Shown: positions 28,783-38,157 of the stretch, one piece after another
How the letters are laid out: each line of letters begins with the position of its first letter
Position numbering within the stretch: the stretch's first letter is position 1
Assembly (NCBI GenBank): GCA_947478175.1
Contig: CANJUQ010000004.1
Coordinates: forward strand, 1-64,000
Length of the DNA: 64,000 bases
DNA from: Thiotrichales bacterium
GTDB lineage: Bacteria > Pseudomonadota > Gammaproteobacteria > Francisellales > CACEW01
Direction of reading: 5' to 3'
Position numbers and translations under genes: made by a program
Notes under the pieces: generated by a model
What the model was told of the DNA's origin: nothing
The model's input: the letters and a program-made list of their open reading frames with translations, nothing else
Database searches by the model: none

Positions 28783-31151
28783 TCTGACTCTCCTTCAAAT
28801 AAGCCAGACCTATCATGCCGACGGCAGAGTCTTGAGAAATCACACCGAGAACAAGTCGAATCCCCTTTTTTGGGATTTAATACAGCTAGACCTTGTTTAA
28901 ATTCTTCTGACAATTTTTTAAAACTCTCAGACCAGCCCGCCAAATAACTTTTAAATAATTCAGGATCTAAACAATCCAGTCCTAGATTTTGAATATTAAT
29001 ACTGGCGTAGCCCACTGAATCCGCCTGAATTAACAAGGCATAAATAGGCAACTGGGGCTCATCGGGGCGATCCCCCAAGCAATTATTTAATGCTGCCCGG
29101 CCTGTCTTATAATCAATAATAATTTTTATATTCCCCATCTGATCTATTCGATCTATCCGGGCTCTAATGGGGATATCAGCCAAGACCCCAAAAATTTCTC
29201 TTTCTTGAGCTAATAACTCAAAATCTTCTCGCGATTTTTCTAGCTCAATCCAGGATCCCATGAGATCTATTAATCTTTCTTGCTCTAAGATTTTTAAAAA
29301 CTTAGGCAAAGATTCAGGCTCTTTTTTTTCTAGATAACTCAAATTTTCTTGGACTATTTCAGAAATTAATTTTTGAAAATTTTCTAAGGGCTGAATTTTC
29401 CAATTAGATATTTTAATAATTTCGGGCATGAGTTTTTCTAAAATCCGATGGGTAATAATCCCTCGAGATTTTAAATTTAAAGGCTCAATGGGTGGCTCAA
29501 TGGGTTTTAAATTTAATCTGTGTTTTGCAAAGGCCTGAAACGGGCAGGCTGCTTGAGATTTAAAAATATTAACCCCAGAGGTCAAATTAGAAAGTTCTAT
29601 GAGAGAAATAGGTGGACCCAAGGGTTCAATTAGATTCTCAATGGGATTCTCAATGGGATTCGCATGGGAAAACGGGCGGACACGCAGGTCCGCCCCTACG
29701 GGGGAATCATGCGAAAAAACATTCCATGATTGCACCAACGGACTGACCCGTAATTCCAGATCCCCCTCTCTTTCGGCATAAAACGCAATTAATTCATCGC
29801 ATAAACCTTGCCATTCTTTCAGCTGGGCACTGGCGAAATTTAATTCCCGCTTCGCCGTCGCATGCGGCATGTTTAATTTTTTTTGTAATTCATAGGGCAA
29901 ATAGGGATTCGGTTTGGCCTGAGAGGGAAAACTAGATTCATTCATATTGGCAATTAATAAAACATCTTGAATCAACCCAGAGACTTCTAAGGGCCCATAA
30001 ATATTTACCAAAACTTCACTTTCACTTTTGGGCTGAAAGAAAACATTGTCCATCCAATTTTGTAAAGATTGCTTGGCTGTTTTGAAATCACATTCACCCA
30101 ATAAAAAACTCAAAGATAACCAGGCTTCTATTTGCTCATAAAATTTCATCACGGCCTGATGCTCAAAACTAGTGAGCGTGAATTCGCCGGGCCAATTATT
30201 TTTATTAAGTTCTCCTAAAAAAAATTGTCTCCAACTGGGCAAATTAAAAATCAATAATCCTTCAGGATTTTTTAAATATTCTAATCCCTCAAAAATTAAT
30301 GGCACTGTCGCTAATGGCTCGCCGCCCGTCATAGCAAAATTTTCAGGAATCGGATGAGTTTGAGTTAATTTCTCTGGCTCAAAATAGTAAAAAAAACTTT
30401 TTAAAATATCCGACCGATAGCTGACTATTTCAGGCACGATCACGCCGACGGTTAGATTCTGATCGGCATAATACTTCGCCATTTTTGCCAACTGATTCCA
30501 TTCATCCTGACGACTTTGACAAGCCATCACAGAACATTGGGCTTTGGGTGAAAATTCAAAATTTTCTATTTCACACCCTTGGGATTCCCATTTTTTTAAA
30601 CTTATTTTCATGCGCGGGGATAATTCTTCTTCGAAGCCAATCAAATAAACTTTTTTAATCCTTTCAGGCAATTTAATCTCTGGATTTAATACGCCAGAAA
30701 GTTCTTGGCATTTTTTTTCAAATTCTTTCGACCAATCTAAAAAAATCCTCACTTCAGGTGAGTGCAAATTTTCTAAATAATTTTCTAGATCTAATAAACT
30801 TAAATCCCAGTCCATTAAAATCTCATATGCCCTGGAAACACTCTTGGCCGTAGCCTCTGGCTGAATTAATCCTAATTCATAAGAACTATTTTTTATGATT
30901 TCTTGCCACAGATATTCACTCTCAGCTTTATTCAATATTCTGGGAAAATCTTCTGACCCGTTTAACTTTAACCAAGATTTTTGCTCATAAAGATTTAAAA
31001 AATAATCTTTCCAAGAATAAATATTCGGCTTCTCAACAATGCCTGTTTTAAATATTACCCATTGCTGAGTTAAATAACGGGCCAATCGAGCATTGGCTGT
31101 CAAAATTAAATCCGAGTTTTCTAGCTTCTCAAAGAGCGACTGATACGACAT
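28779..31151 (-). CDS. AddB-like PD-(D/E)XK nuclease / DNA repair protein
   Basis: KIIIDYKTGRAALNNCLGDRPDEPQLPIYALL; Cys cluster CSRCDFSRLC; overlaps addA start. Confidence 0.85.
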   Translation of the reverse strand: MSYQSLFEKLENSDLILTANARLARYLTQQWVIFKTGIVEKPNIYSWKDYFLNLYEQKSWLKLNGSEDFPRILNKAESEYLWQEIIKNSSYELGLIQPEATAKSVSRAYEILMDWDLSLLDLENYLENLHSPEVRIFLDWSKEFEKKCQELSGVLNPEIKLPERIKKVYLIGFEEELSPRMKISLKKWESQGCEIENFEFSPKAQCSVMACQSRQDEWNQLAKMAKYYADQNLTVGVIVPEIVSYRSDILKSFFYYFEPEKLTQTHPIPENFAMTGGEPLATVPLIFEGLEYLKNPEGLLIFNLPSWRQFFLGELNKNNWPGEFTLTSFEHQAVMKFYEQIEAWLSLSFLLGECDFKTAKQSLQNWMDNVFFQPKSESEVLVNIYGPLEVSGLIQDVLLIANMNESSFPSQAKPNPYLPYELQKKLNMPHATAKRELNFASAQLKEWQGLCDELIAFYAEREGDLELRVSPLVQSWNVFSHDSPVGADLRVRPFSHANPIENPIENLIEPLGPPISLIELSNLTSGVNIFKSQAACPFQAFAKHRLNLKPIEPPIEPLNLKSRGIITHRILEKLMPEIIKISNWKIQPLENFQKLISEIVQENLSYLEKKEPESLPKFLKILEQERLIDLMGSWIELEKSREDFELLAQEREIFGVLADIPIRARIDRIDQMGNIKIIIDYKTGRAALNNCLGDRPDEPQLPIYALLIQADSVGYASINIQNLGLDCLDPELFKSYLAGWSESFKKLSEEFKQGLAVLNPKKGDSTCSRCDFSRLCRRHDRSGLFEGESE
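29674..29699. repeat. REP-like element inside addB
   Basis: GGGCGGACACGCAGGTCCGCCCCTAC; translates in frame as VGADLRVRP. Confidence 0.85.
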
Positions 31152-31192
31152 ACTGCGCGGCTTTCATTCAAAACCGGGCATAGTAACACGCA

Positions 31193-32053
31193 GTGTTTAA
31201 AAATTTTAAAGCTTTCTCTTCCGTTTTTTCAGCGAAAATTCAAACTTTTCTTCCTCAACATTGGTTATCTAGAACCATTGGAAAATTAGCTCAGAGTTCT
31301 TATCCGCCGCTTAAAAATATTTTAATTTCTCTGGCCATTAAAAAATTCAAAATTAATCTTTCTGATGCTTTGATAGACAACCCAAAAGATTATTTAACTT
31401 TTAATGATTTTTTTACTAGAAAACTTAAATCTAACGCGAGAACTTGGCCCAAGAATTCAAAATCTATCGCTAGCCCTGCTGATGGCAATATTAGCCAAAT
31501 AGGTCAAATTAAAGACGGCAAAATTTTCCAGGCTAAAAATCATTTTTTTACAACACTAGAATTACTCGGCGGAGATTCTTCTCAAGCTGAGTTATATAAA
31601 AACGGCCACTTCGCGACGATTTATCTTTCGCCGAAAGATTATCACCGAGTTCATATGCCCCTAGATGGAAATTTAATTTCTTATACGCATATCCCAGGAA
31701 GATTATTTTCTGTTAATCCCAATACGACAGAACAAGTTCCTAATTTATTTGCTCGTAACGAACGAGTTTGTTTTTTCTTTGAAAGCCCAGAGGGTCCGTT
31801 TATTATCATCATGGTCGGCGCCATGCTGGTCGCTAGCATTGGAACCCCCCAAGATGGGTTACTCACACCGCCCACTCGCAAAAATATCCTGACAAAAAAA
31901 TTCCCAACTCCCCGCGTTTATAAACAAGGCGATGAGTTAGGATTTTTTCAATTTGGCTCTACGGCAATTATGCTTTTTCCAGCTTCAAGAGTTTTCAAAA
32001 CTAATTTTAAAGCGAGTGATTCCCTCCTGTGTGGGCAAGCGCTAACTAATTAA
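31193..32053 (+). CDS. psd: Phosphatidylserine decarboxylase (GTG start)
   Basis: SPADGNISQIGQI; YLSPKDYHRVHMP; cleavage motif GST in ELGFFQFGSTAIMLF. Confidence 0.94.
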   Translation: MFKNFKAFSSVFSAKIQTFLPQHWLSRTIGKLAQSSYPPLKNILISLAIKKFKINLSDALIDNPKDYLTFNDFFTRKLKSNARTWPKNSKSIASPADGNISQIGQIKDGKIFQAKNHFFTTLELLGGDSSQAELYKNGHFATIYLSPKDYHRVHMPLDGNLISYTHIPGRLFSVNPNTTEQVPNLFARNERVCFFFESPEGPFIIIMVGAMLVASIGTPQDGLLTPPTRKNILTKKFPTPRVYKQGDELGFFQFGSTAIMLFPASRVFKTNFKASDSLLCGQALTN

Positions 32054-32715
32054 ATACAAAATTCTTGAATAGAAGGATGATTCACAGAAGCTGTTCTGCG
32101 AGAGGGTTGCGTTGATCGCGCTACGCTTAAAAAAGACGATTGCTTTGAGAGAACAGGGCGCTGGGTACCCATATCTGGCAAACTCAAACCAGAAGCTGCT
32201 CTTACCATTCCAAGTCCTTGATTCATAGAAAGCAGGGGCTCTGTGCGATCTGAATAAAGCCTGGGTTTGTTACAGCAACACCACCAAAAAGCACGACCTA
32301 AAAGAACACTCGCAGCACTAACAGCAAATCCAATGGCGGCTGCCGCTAGATCATTTTCCCACTGGGGTTTCAGCCCAGTCCAAGCTAAATAATCAGGTTT
32401 AACTTCACTCAAAATTACTCCAACAGTTCCACCTACCACGGCACTCACAGCAGTGATACTTAAAAAAATCTTTGTAAATCGACAAGAGCAATAAGGTTTC
32501 TTAGGAAGAGTCACTTGATTCTCAAAAGTAAGGCTTACATGATCCAGTGAATTACCTCTTTTAGATGTTTGGATTAGCCCACGTAAATTTTTATTTTTTG
32601 GCTGCCCATTAATCGATAATCGACTCTTTGACTCTCTTGAACCTCTTGAATACCCCGAATGGATAGAAATCCCTGAATGAACTGATTTAGCCTCACCTCT
32701 ATCACTACCGCTCAT
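32050..32715 (-). CDS. Hypothetical protein, Ser/Arg-rich with two hydrophobic segments
   Basis: 221-aa ORF, no recognised family. Confidence 0.5.
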   Translation of the reverse strand: MSGSDRGEAKSVHSGISIHSGYSRGSRESKSRLSINGQPKNKNLRGLIQTSKRGNSLDHVSLTFENQVTLPKKPYCSCRFTKIFLSITAVSAVVGGTVGVILSEVKPDYLAWTGLKPQWENDLAAAAIGFAVSAASVLLGRAFWWCCCNKPRLYSDRTEPLLSMNQGLGMVRAASGLSLPDMGTQRPVLSKQSSFLSVARSTQPSRRTASVNHPSIQEFCI

Positions 32716-32772
32716 ATTTATTCACCCCTCTTTTTATTTTTAGTCACTCGATAGGCAACCACAACCTAACAT

Positions 32773-32797
32773 GGGCGAATACAAGATTCGCCCCTAC
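32773..32797. repeat. REP-like element
   Basis: GGGCGAATACAAGATTCGCCCCTAC. Confidence 0.85.
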
Positions 32798-32870
32798 GGT
32801 TGGTTTATACCCAGAGGGCATGCTTGATGCAATAAATATGGAATTCTTTTTAATCATTAAGACCCATAAA

Positions 32871-32893
32871 AAAAGGCACCCAAGGTGCCTTTT
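32871..32893 (-). terminator. Rho-independent terminator for the PAS-domain gene
   Basis: AAAAGGCACC-CAA-GGTGCCTTTT perfect hairpin just downstream of the CDS. Confidence 0.8.
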
Positions 32894-32912
32894 AAAATTT
32901 TAAATTTAAATC

Positions 32913-33449
32913 TTAAGAGTTTTTATCTAAGCCTTCCGCCAAAATTTTTAACGCTTCTTGATGTGAAGCAACAGGACTAAAAATTTCTTTCACAATTCCT
33001 AACAATCCAACAATATGATTCTGATTGTCATAGAGCGCAAAACGCTTAGTTCTTAATTGACGGACGGTTCCATCAGGTAGCATGACCTCGCGTTCTTCTA
33101 GAGTCGCTTTACCTTGAGTTAACGCCAATTCATCGGCTTCTTGGACATCGGTCGCCATATGTAAATCTAAACCAAAATCAAAATCACTTTTGCCTAGTAT
33201 TTTTTTAGCATCACTCAAAGCCATCAAACTGGCGTAGTTAGACGAACACCATTGGTAATCTGAACAAACATCTTTCCAATAAACCGGATTAGAAAAATTC
33301 ATCAAAATATCATTAATCAATACGGTATCTTGGGTTTTTAAAAGATCCATCAATAGACCTGCACAATGATCATACTCAGCAAAAACACCTCTCCAACGGA
33401 TGATGTCACTAATCTCTTGCAGGGTTTTAGAAATGTGCTCAACGTTCAT
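32913..33449 (-). CDS. PAS-domain protein
   Basis: PAS/PAC-like MLPDGTVRQLRTKRFALYDNQNHIVGLLGIVKEI. Confidence 0.7.
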   Translation of the reverse strand: MNVEHISKTLQEISDIIRWRGVFAEYDHCAGLLMDLLKTQDTVLINDILMNFSNPVYWKDVCSDYQWCSSNYASLMALSDAKKILGKSDFDFGLDLHMATDVQEADELALTQGKATLEEREVMLPDGTVRQLRTKRFALYDNQNHIVGLLGIVKEIFSPVASHQEALKILAEGLDKNS

Positions 33450-33873
33450 CAGACTCTCTCCTATTAGAATTCAGATGCTCTAAAAAAATCAGGGGCTAGT
33501 TTAATCATTTTCATCCTGACTGCTGCTCGGGAGATCTCCTCTGTTAAAACAGCTGTTTTAAACAGCTCCTCCATCCCCCAAGCCGGGCAGATGCTACGGA
33601 AGCGATTTGCTCAAATCAACACTCTTTTTACAAAAAAAATCTAAACAAACTCTTTAATCCCCACTAATAAACTCAAAAAAATAATCTAACCGCCTGATTT
33701 AAAATAAATTTAAAACAAATTTAAAAAACCCTAACTCATCGTTTTTAAGCACCAGAAAACTGCAATCAAAATTTATTTTTAAAAAAACTTTTGAAAACTC
33801 GGGGTCAAATCCAGCTCAAAATCGATATACTCTCACGCTTTTTTAATAGCCTTAAAGATCAGGACTTAAAAAC

Positions 33874-35154
33874 ATGCTCGACCCACAACTTTTTAGAGAT
33901 CAAGCTCAGCTCACTGAAACAGCAGCCCAATTAGCCCGCAAGAAATTTGTCTTAGATATTCCCAAAATTCAAAAACTCGAAGAAGAAAGAAAAACACTTC
34001 AAATCCAAACCCAAAATTTGCAACAAGAAAGAAACACCCGTTCCAAAAATATCGGCATTGCTAAATCTAAAGGCCAAGATATTGCTGAGTTATTAAAAGA
34101 AGTTGATCAGTTGGGCGAAGCATTAAAACAAGCCGAGTCTGCTCTAGAAGCGCACCTGATTAAATTAGATCTGATTTATCACGCTGTCCCGAATATTTTG
34201 GATTCAGACGTCCCTGACGGAAAAGACGAATCAGCCAATATCGAAATCCGCAAAGTAGGCCAAGTGCCTCAATTTAGTTTCACCCCCAAAGATCACACGG
34301 AAATAGGCGAAAAATTAGGCTTATTAGATTTCGACACAGCCGCCAAACTCTCCGGCGCTCGATTTACTTTTATGCGGGGGTCTTTAGCTAAATTACACAG
34401 GGCTCTCGGCCAATTTATGTTAGATACCCATACCCAAGAACATGGTTACACCGAGTGCTACACGCCTTACTTAGTCAAACAAGAATGCTTCTTTGGAACA
34501 GGCCAGTTACATAAATTCTCTGAAGATTTCTTTCACGTCACTGGAAATACAGGACTGAGCTTAATTCCAACTGCCGAAGTTCCTTTGACTAACACCGCTC
34601 AAGATAAAATTTTTGAATCTCAAGAACTACCTATTGCTCTCACTGCCCAAACTCCCTGCTTTAGATCCGAAGCGGGCTCTTATGGCCGAGATACCCGTGG
34701 CATGATTCGTCAGCATCAGTTTGAAAAAGTCGAATTGGTCCATCTAGTTAAACCCGAAGATTCAGAAAAAACTCTAGAAAAATTAACTCAGCATGCTGAA
34801 GTTATTCTTCAAAAATTAGGTTTGGCTTATCGCGTAATTCTGCTTTGCTCTGGGGATACGGGATTCGCAGCGGTCAAAACTTATGACTTAGAAGTCTGGT
34901 TACCTGCCCAAAATACTTATCGCGAAATTTCTTCTTGTTCTAATTGCCGCGATTTCCAAGCACGTCGTATGAAAGCTCGCTGGAAAAATCCAATCACTGG
35001 CAAAACAGAATTTATTCATACTTTAAATGGCTCTGGTTTAGCGATTGGCAGAACCCTCGTGGCCATCTTAGAAAACTATCAGCAAGAAGATGGCAGTGTG
35101 TTAATTCCTAAAGTTTTACAAAGTTACATGGGCGGGTTGGAAAAAATTAGCTAA
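33874..35154 (+). CDS. serS: Seryl-tRNA synthetase
   Basis: LIPTAEVPLTN; CFRSEAGSYGRDTRGMIRQHQFEKVELV; EISSCSNCRDFQARRM. Confidence 0.97.
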   Translation: MLDPQLFRDQAQLTETAAQLARKKFVLDIPKIQKLEEERKTLQIQTQNLQQERNTRSKNIGIAKSKGQDIAELLKEVDQLGEALKQAESALEAHLIKLDLIYHAVPNILDSDVPDGKDESANIEIRKVGQVPQFSFTPKDHTEIGEKLGLLDFDTAAKLSGARFTFMRGSLAKLHRALGQFMLDTHTQEHGYTECYTPYLVKQECFFGTGQLHKFSEDFFHVTGNTGLSLIPTAEVPLTNTAQDKIFESQELPIALTAQTPCFRSEAGSYGRDTRGMIRQHQFEKVELVHLVKPEDSEKTLEKLTQHAEVILQKLGLAYRVILLCSGDTGFAAVKTYDLEVWLPAQNTYREISSCSNCRDFQARRMKARWKNPITGKTEFIHTLNGSGLAIGRTLVAILENYQQEDGSVLIPKVLQSYMGGLEKIS

Positions 35155-35168
35155 CCAGATCCAGGTTA

Positions 35169-35813
35169 CTAAGCTAGGCAAACCGCTGCGAAATAATCTT
35201 TCTCGAAATTATCTATAGGTATGAGCTGACAGTATTGATATTTAGGCTCAACAAATAAAAAATTTCCCGTCTGGGCATCAATGGCAAAACGCTCTAAGCC
35301 ATAACCTAGGCCTAATCCAATGGCTTTAACAAAAGATTCTTTGAGACACCAAAGCTTAAAAAAAGTTTCTTCTGGCTGCTGTGAATTTTCTATTTGATTA
35401 ATTTCTAACTCATGGAAAAAACGTTTGGCCAAGGGCAAATAATCTAATTTTTTTACACATTCAACATCGATGCCGATTTCAAATTTTTCTGAGATTCCCA
35501 GAAAAATCCAATGGCCCGCATGGGAGAGATTAAAAAAAATAGAATTCTCAGGAGTTTTAACACTAGGTTTTCCCGTGGGACTTAATTCAAAAGTTAAAAA
35601 TCTAGGGTCATAATTTAAATATTCCCCCAAAATCTTTCTTTTAAATCCTTGGGAAAAAATTCGCATGTTTCTCACTTCAGAGCGAGTTAAACCTGACAGA
35701 TCTTTTAATTCTTCTGGCGTCAAAAAAGTTTTAAAAAATTCCAGATCTAAAGTCTCAGTATTGACTGAGTAAATTAAATAATCTTTTGAAAAAACTGGCT
35801 TTGGTTTTGACAT
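35169..35813 (-). CDS. 4'-phosphopantetheinyl transferase (Sfp type)
   Basis: FFNLSHAGHWIFLGIS...IGIDVE...FFKLWCLKESFVKAIGLGLGYGLERFAID. Confidence 0.88.
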   Translation of the reverse strand: MSKPKPVFSKDYLIYSVNTETLDLEFFKTFLTPEELKDLSGLTRSEVRNMRIFSQGFKRKILGEYLNYDPRFLTFELSPTGKPSVKTPENSIFFNLSHAGHWIFLGISEKFEIGIDVECVKKLDYLPLAKRFFHELEINQIENSQQPEETFFKLWCLKESFVKAIGLGLGYGLERFAIDAQTGNFLFVEPKYQYCQLIPIDNFEKDYFAAVCLA

Positions 35814-35851
35814 GCATTAAAACTAATTTAAAAAATTTAAATATAAATAAT

Positions 35852-35928
35852 TGGTCGGAGTAAAAGGATTCGAACCTTCGACCCCTGCCTCCCGAAGGCA
35901 GTGCTCTACCAAGCTGAGCTACACTCCG
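35852..35928 (-). tRNA. tRNA-Pro (CGG)
   Basis: Cloverleaf CGGAGTG...CTGCC TTCGGGA GGCAG...GGTTCGAATCC...TACTCCG A CCA. Confidence 0.96.
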
Positions 35929-36155
35929 AACTGATGATAAAGACGATAAAGACTAGGAAAGACGCGCATTTTACTGATCTGGTCTTTAACTGCAATGTTA
36001 TTTAGAGAATCATCTTAATCAGTTTTAAGGACATTTTTATATATTGATTAATTAAACAATAAAAAAATTACGCTCTTGGAACCATTAGATACCTTGTTTC
36101 GAGTAATAATTAAAATAATCTGCAAAAAGTTATTGTTTTTCGATCATCAATTGAA

Positions 36156-36161
36156 TATACT
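36156..36161 (+). promoter_or_regulatory. Putative -10 TATACT with -35-like TTGTTT at 36133-36138
   Basis: 17-bp spacing; transcript would run into the hairpin at 36204-36241. Confidence 0.4.
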
Positions 36162-36203
36162 GCCCTCGTCTTATCCAATCCCCTCAGATGTTAGATCATC
36201 ACT

Positions 36204-36241
36204 TCAGGCCCGGTTAGCGAACAATCACTAACCGGGCCTGA
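36204..36241 (+). terminator. Strong hairpin: terminator or attenuator
   Basis: TCAGGCCCGGTTAG-CGAACAATCA-CTAACCGGGCCTGA, 14-bp perfect stem followed by TTTTAT. Confidence 0.75.
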
Positions 36242-36310
36242 TTTTATATTGGGTTTACGCTATTCTGCCCCCCCTTTGTTTTTCAGCTTTTAGCTCTGGG
36301 TTTTTCAGAC

Positions 36311-36862
36311 ATGTACAAAATCAAAATCGTCAGTCGAATCATGCAAATTATTTTTTTGCTCATGCTGATCTGCACTCCCATCGCTTATCTACTTTTCTGG
36401 TCCACTGAAGGCAATTTGGTCTTCGTTCAGCTCAATTGGAACATGTCAAATATTCCTGCTGCGATGTGGGACAAAATGGTCCAGGGTCAAATCCCTCTAG
36501 ATACTCGCGTGGTCGCATTTATTATTTCTTTAATACCCATCATTACTTTCATGTTCTTGTATTACTACCTAACTCGCCTATTTGGTGCATATGGCCGTGG
36601 TGAAATTTTTACGCAAAAAACGGTTAGATATATTCGAAATTGCGGGATTACTTTATTGCTCTGGCAGTTGTTATATCCGCTCTATCAAATCTTATTAACT
36701 TTCACACTCAGTATTAATAATTTACCCGGCCAGCGTTTTATTGCGGTCAGTCTTAGTACCGCTCAAGCGCGTGATTTAGTCACAGCTATGGTGATTATTT
36801 TAGTTTCTTGGATCATGCAACGAGGTGTGAATCTAGAAGAAGAAGCTAGGTTAACGGTGTAA
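36311..36862 (+). CDS. DUF2975-like membrane protein
   Basis: Multi-TM protein adjacent to a small Cro/CI-type HTH, the typical DUF2975-HTH pairing. Confidence 0.7.
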   Translation: MYKIKIVSRIMQIIFLLMLICTPIAYLLFWSTEGNLVFVQLNWNMSNIPAAMWDKMVQGQIPLDTRVVAFIISLIPIITFMFLYYYLTRLFGAYGRGEIFTQKTVRYIRNCGITLLLWQLLYPLYQILLTFTLSINNLPGQRFIAVSLSTAQARDLVTAMVIILVSWIMQRGVNLEEEARLTV

Positions 36863-36866
36863 ACAC

Positions 36867-37103
36867 ATGAGCATTGTGATCAACGTCGATGTCATGTTAG
36901 CCAAGCGAAAAATGCGCTCCAAAGAATTGGCTGAAAAGATTGGTATCACTGAACAAAATTTATCTATTTTAAAAACAGGCAAAGCCAAAGCCATTCGCCT
37001 ATCGACCCTCGAAGCCATTTGTCAGGCCCTCGAATGCCAACCAGGCGATGTGCTTGAATATCAATTAGAACAAGCCGCCCCATCAGGTCAACCTACGATT
37101 TAA
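36867..37103 (+). CDS. Small XRE/Cro-family HTH regulator
   Basis: RSKELAEKIGITEQNLSILKTGKAKAIRLSTLEAICQALECQPGDVLEY. Confidence 0.9.
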   Translation: MSIVINVDVMLAKRKMRSKELAEKIGITEQNLSILKTGKAKAIRLSTLEAICQALECQPGDVLEYQLEQAAPSGQPTI

Positions 37104-37110
37104 CCATTTT

Positions 37111-37623
37111 TTATTTGGCTACCCTACGATCAATCTCTTCTTTTGCTGCCCCCGTGTTCATCGCTATCATTTCGCTTTGATTCAGCTTAAAAACTGCCAC
37201 GATAGAATCATTCTGACGAGTTCTGACGCTCTCACGATCTAACGCTTCTTGAATAGCAGACACCCCCTCCATGGCTCTGGCAAAACCAGAACAACAGCAA
37301 AAAAAACTCGCAACTGTCATACAGCAACCCTGAACCTTCTTAATTTCGTCTGTGACATCTGCAACTGTTGTGTTAGAGATTTTCAAGAGGTTTAAAAAAT
37401 TTAAGAAGTCACTTTGATAACGACCCAATATCTGCCAGCGACGAAATAAAAAATCCTTGCCCTCCATTAGGCTCTCTCTCAATCCTTCGGCAGAAGACTC
37501 TTTAGGTTCTATTAAAGCTTCTTGTAATAACTTTAAACCGTCTTTAAATAAATTTTCACTGGATCGACACATCACTCGCCGAGGACCTGACATAGATCCA
37601 CCACTCAAACTCGCTCCTGACAT
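37111..37623 (-). CDS. Hypothetical protein
   Basis: 170-aa ORF with Cys-rich segment CCMTVASFFCCCSGF. Confidence 0.45.
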   Translation of the reverse strand: MSGASLSGGSMSGPRRVMCRSSENLFKDGLKLLQEALIEPKESSAEGLRESLMEGKDFLFRRWQILGRYQSDFLNFLNLLKISNTTVADVTDEIKKVQGCCMTVASFFCCCSGFARAMEGVSAIQEALDRESVRTRQNDSIVAVFKLNQSEMIAMNTGAAKEEIDRRVAK

Positions 37624-37654
37624 AACATTACTCCTGACATGCTTTTAATTTTAT

Positions 37655-38113
37655 CTAAATGGATTTGATAATTTTGACCATTTCACAGGCCACATCGACG
37701 GCGTCACGGCCTTTGTGTCCATGCTTCCCGCCCACACGATCTTCCGCCTGAGCTTCATTCTCCGTCATCAAAACTTCAAAAATAACGGGAATGGAAAAAT
37801 CTAACATCACTTGCTGACAGCCCTGTGAAACTTGATCACAAACATAATCATAATGCGAAGTCTCTCCGCGAATCACAGCCCCCAACGCAATGATGGCTTC
37901 ATATTTTTCAGACGCCGCACATTTTTGGGCAATCAGAGGAATCTCAACCGCCCCAGGCACTTGAATCACCGTAACATTCGAGACGCCTAGTTCTTTACAA
38001 CGCTCTTGCGCGCCCGCCAAAAGTTTCTCCGTAATTTCTGAGTTAAACCGACTGACAATAATCACCAAAGGGAAATTATTTGAATCCTGATTTTTCATTT
38101 TTATTGCTCTCAA
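37655..38113 (-). CDS. ribH: 6,7-dimethyl-8-ribityllumazine synthase
   Basis: VSRFNSEITEKLL; VPGAVEIPL; ALGAVIRGETSHYDYV. Confidence 0.96.
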   Translation of the reverse strand: MRAIKMKNQDSNNFPLVIIVSRFNSEITEKLLAGAQERCKELGVSNVTVIQVPGAVEIPLIAQKCAASEKYEAIIALGAVIRGETSHYDYVCDQVSQGCQQVMLDFSIPVIFEVLMTENEAQAEDRVGGKHGHKGRDAVDVACEMVKIIKSI

Positions 38114-38157
38114 TATTTATATTTAAATTAAAAAATATTTAATAAATTTTATAACTT

